Source: Elusimicrobiota bacterium
Lineage (GTDB): Bacteria; Elusimicrobiota; Elusimicrobia; UBA1565; UBA9628
DNA: 5,203 nucleotides
Assembly (NCBI GenBank): GCA_023249695.1
Contig: JAHFCD010000216.1
Span: 1 to 5,203, forward strand
Reading direction: 5' to 3'
The position numbers and the translations under genes are program-made. Positions 1 to 3,464 of this stretch are shown piece after piece. Within the stretch, counting starts at the first letter, position 1. The number at the start of each line of letters is the position of its first letter. Under the pieces are notes generated by a model. That model was given only the letters and a program-made list of their open reading frames with translations. It was not told the origin of the DNA and made no database searches.

Positions 1-518
1 GCCACTCCGGGGACATGGGCTTCGAGGCCGGCTACGGCCGCGACGCGCTCAAGTTCGCCACCGCCCTCGGCCGCTACGGCGGCTCGCCGCAGCGCTTCGT
101 GGCGGAGTTCCTCAAGTCGCGCACGAAGGACGGCTTCGACTTCGACGCGATCAACCTGATCGCGATGGCCGCGTGCTACTCCCCGAATGAAAAGTCCTCG
201 TTGGGCTTCGACCTGCCCTGCGACCCGCGCACCGGCGAGCTCATCCCCGCGGTCTGGAAGCGCTGGCTGGCGCTGGACCCGATCCACGCCGCGGTCAAGC
301 ACGCCGGCGCCCTGCGGCGGCTGAAGACCCTTTGGTTCGACGCGGGCACCCGCGACGAGTACTTCCTGCACCTCGGCGCGCGCCGTTTTTCCGACGCGCT
401 CAAGGCGCTGAAGGTTCGCCACACCCACGAGGAGCACGCGTTCGGCCACTACGACATGAACGACCGCCTCGACAAGTCGCTTCCGCTGCTCGCCTCCCGC
501 GCCCGCCGCGTCGGCTGA
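1..518 (+). CDS. Putative esterase, alpha/beta-hydrolase fold (3' part only)
   Basis: The reading frame is open from the left edge (first full codon at base 3) to TGA at 516-518, so the start and the nucleophile-elbow region lie outside the window. The visible 171 residues resemble the C-terminal part of esterase-family (esterase D/enterochelin-esterase-like) hydrolases. They begin with HSGDMGFE, which in these proteins follows shortly after the nucleophile region. A FDAGTRDEY segment (codons from about 336) fits the catalytic-acid loop, and a final AFGHYDMNDR segment has a His codon at 447-449 that fits the catalytic His, followed by the typical SLPLL helix. The likely activity is hydrolysis of a carboxylic ester, with no substrate that I can name. 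No signal peptide can be judged. The M at base 15 is internal, not the start. Family recognition is fairly sure; the assignment of catalytic residues is by analogy. Confidence 0.8.
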   Translation, partial: HSGDMGFEAGYGRDALKFATALGRYGGSPQRFVAEFLKSRTKDGFDFDAINLIAMAACYSPNEKSSLGFDLPCDPRTGELIPAVWKRWLALDPIHAAVKHAGALRRLKTLWFDAGTRDEYFLHLGARRFSDALKALKVRHTHEEHAFGHYDMNDRLDKSLPLLASRARRVG

Positions 519-589
519 GAGCGAGCCCATGAACTGGGAGAGCGCGGCTCCAAGTTCGCGGGGTTTTGAATCCGGGCGATTGAACGACA

Positions 590-613
590 TGGCGCCTTCG
601 GCGCCAGGGTTTT
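590..613 (+). terminator. Weak hairpin terminator after the esterase
   Basis: TGGCGCC at 590-596 pairs perfectly with GGCGCCA at 600-606 around a TTC triloop, giving a 7-bp GC-rich stem. Three G and then four T (610-613) follow. The T run is short and displaced, so this may be a weak or Rho-assisted terminator for the esterase transcript, 72 bases after its stop. A second small hairpin, TTCGC/GCGAA at 612-624 with the same TTC triloop, sits directly downstream. Confidence 0.4.
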
Positions 614-721
614 CGCTTCGCGAACGCCAACCGTCTCACGAACCGTCCCATCGTCAACTCTTCTGACGACCGGGCAAAGCGAGATCGCAGCGCGTGCAAG
701 AACCGCTTCATCCTCGTTCGA

Positions 722-735
722 TTATCTTGAGATAA
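722..735. promoter_or_regulatory. 14-bp palindrome, possible operator
   Basis: TTATCT and AGATAA form perfect 6-base inverted arms around a two-base centre (TG). The palindrome lies in an AT-richer patch, 52 bases upstream of the -35 box at 788. Palindromes of this size and composition are typical of sites for dimeric helix-turn-helix regulators, and the ATCTTGAGAT core is reminiscent of MarR-family sites. No regulator gene is nearby, and one isolated copy is weak evidence. Confidence 0.3.
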
Positions 736-787
736 ACCTGTCTCCCTTCCGCCGCCCGAAACCCCGTGAGCATGGAGAGCTCGGGTC

Positions 788-815
788 TTGACGAAACATC
801 GAATCCGGCTATACT
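788..815 (+). promoter_or_regulatory. Sigma70-type promoter
   Basis: The -35 box TTGACG (788-793) matches the consensus at 5 of 6 positions. A 16-base spacer separates it from the -10 box TATACT (810-815), which also matches at 5 of 6. Transcription would start near 821-823. In such GC-rich DNA a match of this quality stands out, and it is the best promoter in the window. It reads into the structured leader and the small gene at 1045, with no protein gene of ordinary size directly behind it. Confidence 0.65.
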
Positions 816-828
816 TCAATAGCACGAC

Positions 829-855
829 GGGCGCGCGCGGCGCGCTTCTTTTTTT
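829..855 (+). terminator. GC hairpin with T7 tract just after the transcription start
   Basis: GCGCGC at 831-836 pairs with GCGCGC at 840-845 around a GCG triloop, and G829 and G830 can add two G-U pairs. A seven-T run (849-855) follows after TTC. This looks like an intrinsic terminator or pause site only some 10 bases from the predicted start, so it would yield an RNA of about 34 nt. The 5' arm can instead pair with 938-946, which would prevent this hairpin. Confidence 0.4.
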
Positions 856-882
856 GGACGACACGATGATCAACTCTAAAAT
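854..882 (+). promoter_or_regulatory. Second promoter-like element
   Basis: TAAAAT (877-882) matches the -10 consensus at 5 of 6 positions. It lies 17 bases after TTGGAC (854-859), which shares only TTG with the -35 consensus. The site begins in the T tract that ends the hairpin at 829-855. A start near 889 would give a short RNA ending at the 975-1012 terminator. It is weaker than the promoter at 788. Confidence 0.25.
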
Positions 883-949
883 AAACCAATCGACGGCCTG
901 CCGATGGACCGATCTCGGTCCGTCCCACGGCCCGGAGGCGCCCGTCTAA
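866..949 (+). CDS. Possible 27-codon leader peptide
   Basis: ATG at 866 opens 27 codons ending with TAA at 947-949, inside the leader between the 788 promoter and the 975 terminator. The peptide starts MINSKINQ, has Cys-Arg-Trp at residues 12-14 and ends GPEAPV. The only ribosome-binding candidate is a weak GGA at 856-858. The position (after a promoter, stopping 25 bases before a terminator hairpin) is that of an attenuator leader peptide. There is no run of one regulatory amino acid, with only a single Trp. A chance ORF of this length is quite possible, so confidence is low. Confidence 0.2.
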   Translation: MINSKINQSTACRWTDLGPSHGPEAPV

Positions 950-974
950 ACGCGAATTTTTCCCATGCGCGACG

Positions 975-1012
975 GAGCCCCGGGCCTCAGGCCCGGGGCT
1001 CTTCGTTTTTTT
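975..1012 (+). terminator. Strong intrinsic terminator upstream of the small gene
   Basis: A perfect 12-bp stem (975-986 with 990-1001, core CCCCGGG) closes a TCA triloop, and a seven-T run at 1006-1012 follows. It lies before, not after, the gene at 1045, with only 15 bases from the T tract to the Shine-Dalgarno. It therefore either ends a separate small RNA or acts as an attenuator. The upstream segment GGCCCGG (929-935) repeats the first seven bases of the 3' arm and can pair with 980-986, which would break the terminator. Confidence 0.75.
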
Positions 1013-1027
1013 CCGGTAGACGTTCGC

Positions 1028-1040
1028 AAGGAGGTGATCC
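1028..1040 (+). promoter_or_regulatory. Extended Shine-Dalgarno, 13-base match to the anti-SD
   Basis: AAGGAGGTGATCC is the exact reverse complement of GGATCACCTCCTT, the canonical 3' end of bacterial 16S rRNA. The central GGAGG (1030-1034) stands 10 bases before the GTG at 1045. This decides the start of the small gene, because the longer open frame from 904 would run through the terminator. Natural Shine-Dalgarno sequences usually match four to seven bases, so the full match is unusual. Confidence 0.8.
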
Positions 1041-1044
1041 GACA

Positions 1045-1197
1045 GTGAGAAAGTGTCCTCGTAAGCAGAAGGCGGTTTCCGCCTTCGACGTGGCGCTGGA
1101 GGCGTGTCGGGCGTTGATCCCGACCGAGCTCCGGCCCAAGCCGGACCTGCGGCGCGCGACCGTGCTGGCGCGGTTCGCCGTCGCCATGGCGAAGTAA
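1045..1197 (+). CDS. Small basic protein of unknown function (50 aa)
   Basis: I do not recognise this protein. It begins at GTG 1045, set by the extended Shine-Dalgarno just upstream, and ends with TAA at 1195-1197, directly before a terminator hairpin. The 50 residues start with a basic segment (MRKCPRKQK). Two predicted amphipathic helices follow, about 10-25 and 34-50, separated by a proline-rich linker with Pro at 26, 31 and 33. There are 12 Lys/Arg against 4 Asp/Glu (net about +8), and Cys at 4 and 21 with no zinc-finger spacing. There is no signal peptide or membrane segment, so it is probably cytoplasmic. A nucleic-acid or ribosome-binding role would fit the charge but is only a guess. 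Its own start signal and terminator support a real gene. Expression would depend on passing the terminator at 975-1012 or on an unseen closer promoter. Confidence 0.65.
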   Translation: MRKCPRKQKAVSAFDVALEACRALIPTELRPKPDLRRATVLARFAVAMAK

Positions 1198-1198
1198 G

Positions 1199-1238
1199 CG
1201 ATCCTCTGCGGAACGGCCGCAGAGGATCGTCTTGCTTT
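1199..1238 (+). terminator. Terminator between convergent genes
   Basis: A perfect 13-bp stem (1199-1211 with 1217-1229, core GATCCTCTGCGG) closes an AACGG loop, and the tail TCTTGCTTT is T-rich but interrupted. It begins one base after the TAA of the small gene, so it most likely ends that transcript. On the minus strand it lies 26 bases beyond the stop of adenine deaminase, with a poorer T tail (CTTACTT), so it may also serve in that direction. Confidence 0.7.
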
Positions 1239-1254
1239 ATGAAACGCCCGCGAA

Positions 1255-2265
1255 TCAGGAGGCGGCGACGCGGTCGATGGCGGCGAGGTGCCGGTCCTTC
1301 TCGGCGCCGCTCAGCCAGGAGGAGAGGAAGGAGTTTCGCGCCAGAGTCCTCAGCTCGGCCTTGGTCAGGCCGAGGGCGCGCGCCGTGTCGCGGTAGTTGG
1401 CGTCCACGTAGCCGCCGAAGTAGGCGGGATCGTCGGAGTGGACGGAGGCGAGCACCCCGGCGGAGAGCAGGTCCCGCAGGTTGTGGTCCTCGAGCGCGGC
1501 GAAGACGCGCAGCTTGTGGTTCGAGAGAGGGCAGACGGTCAGGGCCGTCTGCTCGGCCGCCAGGCGCTTGACCAGCTCCGGGTCCTCGACGCAGCGCACG
1601 CCGTGGTCGATGCGTTCGACCTTGAGCAGGTCCAGGGCTTCGGTGATGTAGGACGGAGGGCCTTCTTCGCCGGCGTGCGCGACCGCGCGCAGGCCGGCGG
1701 CGCGGGCCAGGCCGAACACCTTCTGGAACAGGGACGGGGGGCGGTTTTTTTCCGAGGAATCGAGGCCGACGCCGGCGATGCCGCCCAACGGCAGGGCCTC
1801 GCGCAAGGTCGCGAGAGCCGATTCCTCGTCGAGGTGACGGAGAAAGCAGAGAATCAGCTTCGAGGTGACGCCCAATTCCTTCTCGGCGCGGCGGCACGCC
1901 CGCGTCAGGCCGGAAATCACGGCCTCGTAGGGGACGCCGCGCGCCGTATGCGTCTGCGGATCGAAGAAGATTTCCGCGTGGCGCACGCCCATCGGCGCGA
2001 CCCGCGTGAAGTAGGCCCAGGCGAGATCGGAGAAGTCCTGCTCGGCGCGCAGGACGCCCGCGCCCTCGTAGTAGATGTCGAGGAAGCTTTGCAGGCCGTC
2101 GAAGGCGTAGGCCGCCCGGATCGCCTCGATCGACGCGAAGCGGAGCTTCGCCGAATTGCGGCGCGCGAGCGCGAACATCAGCTCGGGCTCGAGCGTCCCC
2201 TCGATGTGGAGGTGGAGCTCGGCCTTGGGCAGCGCCGCGGCGAAGGCGTCGAGCGCGGTCGTCAT
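1255..2265 (-). CDS. Adenine deaminase (adenosine deaminase superfamily)
   Basis: The enzyme is predicted to convert adenine to hypoxanthine and ammonia in cytoplasmic purine salvage. The 336-residue length is normal for bacterial zinc-dependent enzymes of this family. Zinc ligands expected from the fold are visible: H18 and H20 in AELHLHIEGTLEPELMF, H197 in AHAGEEGPPSY, and D278 in VHSDDPAYFGGYVDAN. E200, H221 (RIDHGVR) and D279 fit the catalytic residues. The EGTLEPELMFALA, GLDSSE and DPAYFGGY signatures favour the adenine-specific (type 2, Aah1-like) branch over adenosine deaminase proper. Substrate choice within the superfamily is nevertheless an inference. The start is ATG at 2263-2265. 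No good Shine-Dalgarno precedes it, only TATCAT six bases upstream, suggesting a leaderless mRNA. It converges on the small gene at 1045 and diverges from the hydrolase at 2341, so it is likely monocistronic. Confidence 0.9.
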   Translation of the reverse strand: MTTALDAFAAALPKAELHLHIEGTLEPELMFALARRNSAKLRFASIEAIRAAYAFDGLQSFLDIYYEGAGVLRAEQDFSDLAWAYFTRVAPMGVRHAEIFFDPQTHTARGVPYEAVISGLTRACRRAEKELGVTSKLILCFLRHLDEESALATLREALPLGGIAGVGLDSSEKNRPPSLFQKVFGLARAAGLRAVAHAGEEGPPSYITEALDLLKVERIDHGVRCVEDPELVKRLAAEQTALTVCPLSNHKLRVFAALEDHNLRDLLSAGVLASVHSDDPAYFGGYVDANYRDTARALGLTKAELRTLARNSFLSSWLSGAEKDRHLAAIDRVAAS

Positions 2266-2271
2266 GGCTCA

Positions 2272-2300
2272 ATGATAGGGAAAATGGGCGCCGGGGGGAA
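2272..2300 (-). promoter_or_regulatory. Promoter of adenine deaminase, leaderless geometry
   Basis: On the minus strand TATCAT (2277 down to 2272) matches the -10 consensus at 5 of 6 positions. Exactly six bases (TGAGCC) separate it from the ATG at 2265. The best -35, TTCCCC (2300-2295) at 17-base spacing, is poor. Transcription would begin at or next to the A of the start codon. Confidence 0.5.
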
Positions 2301-2306
2301 GCGGGC

Positions 2307-2334
2307 TCGACTTTGCCGCGATTACCGCTACAAT
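2307..2334 (+). promoter_or_regulatory. Promoter of the alpha/beta hydrolase operon, leaderless geometry
   Basis: TACAAT (2329-2334) matches the -10 consensus at 5 of 6 positions. TCGACT (2307-2312), matching the -35 consensus at 4 of 6, lies 16 bases upstream. Only six bases (ATCGGC) separate the -10 box from the GTG at 2341, so transcription should start at about the first base of the coding sequence. It stands back to back with the adenine deaminase promoter inside 75 bases, without overlap. Confidence 0.55.
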
Positions 2335-2340
2335 ATCGGC

Positions 2341-3156
2341 GTGACGACACCCGAGACCCTGACCGTGGCCGGACTCAAGACCCATCTGCTGCGCGCCGGG
2401 AAGGGCGAGCCCGTGATCCTCCTTCACGGCCTCGGCGCGTCGTCCTACTCCTGGCGCTACACCCTCCCGGAGCTGGCGAAGCACTATGAGGTGTTCGCGC
2501 CCGATCTGCCCGGCTTCGGCCGCACCGACAAGCCCTGGGACTTCGACTACTCGATCCACGGCCTGCACACCTGGGTCCTCGCCTTCATGGATCACATGGG
2601 CATCAAGAGCGCGCGCTTCGCCGGGAACTCGATGGGCGGCGTGCTCTCCTTGTGGACCGCGATGGAGGCGCCGGCGCGCGTCGAGCGCATGGCCCTGTTC
2701 GGCACGCCGGCCTACGTCGAGAACCGCCCGAAGATGCTCTGGCCGCTGTCTTGGCCCGTCATCGGCGGCCTCTACGAATGGGCGCTCGGCGACGTGACTT
2801 TGCGCTACATCGCCGGCTCCACCTTCGTCGACAAGAGCAAGGTCGACGAGGCGATGGTGGCCGAGTACGGTCGCGCGCTGAAGAGCGCCGCGGGCCGCCG
2901 CGCCGTGGCGGAGTTCGTGCGCCGCGCGATCCCGCCCGACCACAAAGAGCGCGTCAAGCGCTACCCGAGCGTCGCGCACAAGACCTTGGTCCTCGTCGGG
3001 GAAAGCGACCAGATGGTGGGCCGCGCCGGAGGCGAGCGGCTGGCCAAAGAGCTGCCGAACGCGGAGTTCTGCCTGGTCGACGCCTGCGGCCACGCGCCGC
3101 AGGAGGGCGCGCCCGAGCGCGTGAACGCCCGCCTCCTCGAATTCTTCAAGGCATGA
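2341..3156 (+). CDS. Alpha/beta-fold hydrolase (271 aa)
   Basis: This is a compact cytoplasmic serine hydrolase of the alpha/beta-hydrolase (Abhydrolase_1) type. The oxyanion segment ILLHGLGASSYSW is at 26-38, a DLPGFGRTDKP strand-loop at 55-65, and the nucleophile elbow GNSMGG holds S97. The acid is D223 in LVGESDQMV and the histidine H251 in ACGHAPQEGAPE, so the triad S97-D223-H251 is complete. Residues 120-200 form the helical cap. The substrate (an ester, epoxide, halide or C-C bond) cannot be read from the sequence. I take GTG 2341 as the start because homology-like sequence begins a few residues later and a -10 box lies six bases upstream. In-frame ATGs at 2272 and 2284 would add a low-complexity basic tail and have no good ribosome site. 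The stop overlaps the start of the next gene (ATGA), so the two are probably cotranscribed and coupled. Confidence 0.85.
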   Translation: MTTPETLTVAGLKTHLLRAGKGEPVILLHGLGASSYSWRYTLPELAKHYEVFAPDLPGFGRTDKPWDFDYSIHGLHTWVLAFMDHMGIKSARFAGNSMGGVLSLWTAMEAPARVERMALFGTPAYVENRPKMLWPLSWPVIGGLYEWALGDVTLRYIAGSTFVDKSKVDEAMVAEYGRALKSAAGRRAVAEFVRRAIPPDHKERVKRYPSVAHKTLVLVGESDQMVGRAGGERLAKELPNAEFCLVDACGHAPQEGAPERVNARLLEFFKA

Positions 3157-3455
3157 GCGACAAGGTCGTCTACTCGAGCGACCCCGACTGGGCGCGGGGA
3201 AGCGAAGCTTCCCCCCGCCAGCCCGAGCCGGTGCGGCTCGCTTTTCAGCGCGGCGCGAAAGGCTCCGGGGTCACGCGCCTGGAGCGGCTCGTGATGCATC
3301 CGACCCACAAGGACGCGATGCTCGGAAAGCTCAAGAAGGCGCTCGGCTGCGGCGGCACCCTTAAGGACGGAAACTTCGAGTTCCAGGGCGACCACCGCGA
3401 CAAGCTCGAGAAAATCCTCCTCGCCGACGGATATAAGGTGAAACGAATCGGGTAA
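3153..3455 (+). CDS. SUI1/eIF1-family translation factor (YciH-like)
   Basis: The 100-residue protein is a bacterial member of the SUI1 family, homologous to eukaryotic eIF1 and E. coli YciH. These proteins bind the small ribosomal subunit and influence initiation fidelity; the precise role in bacteria is not settled. The N-terminus VVYSSDP (5-11) is typical of the bacterial group. Residues 14-28 are a poorly conserved linker. The SUI1 domain covers about 33-100, with KGSGVTRLERLVMHP (36-50), the hallmark GCGGTLKDG (65-73), EFQGDHRD (76-83) and the ending GYKVKRIG. The ATG overlaps the hydrolase stop by four bases, so translation is probably coupled; AAGG directly before it is too close to be a normal Shine-Dalgarno. 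Two perfect palindromes lie inside the linker-coding part. Start and family are well supported. Confidence 0.9.
   Translation: MSDKVVYSSDPDWARGSEASPRQPEPVRLAFQRGAKGSGVTRLERLVMHPTHKDAMLGKLKKALGCGGTLKDGNFEFQGDHRDKLEKILLADGYKVKRIG
3196..3245 (+). repeat. Two back-to-back palindromes inside the SUI1 gene
   Basis: GGGGAAGC (3196-3203) pairs with GCTTCCCC (3207-3214) around GAA. Ten bases later CGAGCCG (3224-3230) pairs with CGGCTCG (3234-3240) around GTG and is followed by C and four T (3242-3245). Both stems are perfect (8 and 7 bp). They encode the variable linker at residues 14-30, before the SUI1 domain. They could be an inserted palindromic repeat tolerated in frame, or an intragenic attenuator, since the second hairpin plus T4 resembles a weak terminator. 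Confidence 0.45.
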
Positions 3456-3458
3456 GAT
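3453..3458 (+). promoter_or_regulatory. -10 box of the M1 peptidase, leaderless geometry
   Basis: TAAGAT fits the TANNNT pattern and sits exactly six bases (GGCTTC) before the ATG at 3465. It includes the TAA stop of the SUI1 gene. No recognisable -35 box is present, since 3430-3435 is GATATA, and no Shine-Dalgarno is visible. The peptidase may therefore have its own leaderless transcript, though readthrough from the upstream operon is also possible. Confidence 0.4.
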
Positions 3459-3464
3459 GGCTTC

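Larger units (their letters stand above)
519..787. other. Intergenic region after the esterase, no gene seen
   Basis: I find no convincing coding sequence on either strand here. The open frames that cross it run over the hairpins and promoter and lack start signals. It holds two short hairpins (590-606 and 612-624), a 14-bp palindrome (722-735) and a locally AT-richer patch around 715-740. It ends at the -35 box of a promoter. A stretch near 535-585 superficially recalls a tRNA (GGGAGAGCGC, then CTCCAAG, then TGAATCC) but does not fold as one. Confidence 0.6.
822..1012 (+). ncRNA. Candidate structured leader or small RNA
   Basis: The segment runs from the predicted start of the 788-815 promoter to the T tract of a strong terminator, about 190 nt. 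Visible pairings are as follows. GACGGGCGC (826-834) pairs with GCGCCCGTC (938-946), 9 perfect bp. The segment 903-911 pairs with 916-924, 9 bp including one G-U, with an ATCT loop. GACGG (892-896) can alternatively pair with CCGTC (942-946). CGCG (951-954) pairs with CGCG (968-971). The terminator stem is 975-1001. A secondary promoter-like pair, TTGGAC (854-859) with 17 bases to TAAAAT (877-882), could instead produce a shorter RNA of about 124 nt from near 889. It matches no RNA family that I recognise. It may be a 5' regulatory leader of the 1045 gene or an independent small RNA. Both are inference. Confidence 0.4.

Noticed and set aside
530..590. tRNA-like stretch (GGGAGAGCGC, CTCCAAG, TTTGAATCC)
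   Set aside because: The motifs recall D, anticodon and T arms of a tRNA-Trp, but the anticodon and T stems do not pair, the acceptor arms do not match and CCA is absent. At most it would be a very degraded remnant, for which there is no positive evidence.
400..873. Minus-strand open frame across the esterase end and the intergenic region
   Set aside because: It has no ribosome site and an Arg-rich shadow composition, and it overlaps a well-supported gene.
822..1012. 6S RNA
   Set aside because: The length of about 190 nt and the end pairing suggested it. The pairing leaves a very asymmetric interior with a separate 3' terminator, not the long double-stranded rod with a central bubble.
904..1044. 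Longer start (ATG 904) for the small gene
   Set aside because: It would translate through the 12-bp terminator and the Shine-Dalgarno, and its extra residues are Arg/Pro/Gly-rich. The extended Shine-Dalgarno points to GTG 1045.
1288..2340. Long plus-strand open frame running antisense to adenine deaminase into the hydrolase
   Set aside because: It is in frame with the hydrolase, but its translation is low-complexity and rich in Arg, Gly and Ala. The minus strand encodes a complete adenine deaminase with all catalytic residues. The open frame results from GC-rich codon use.
809..2350. 513-codon minus-strand open frame overlapping adenine deaminase in another frame
   Set aside because: The translation is dominated by Arg, Pro and Gly and crosses terminators and a promoter. 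The 1255-2265 frame is clearly the real gene.
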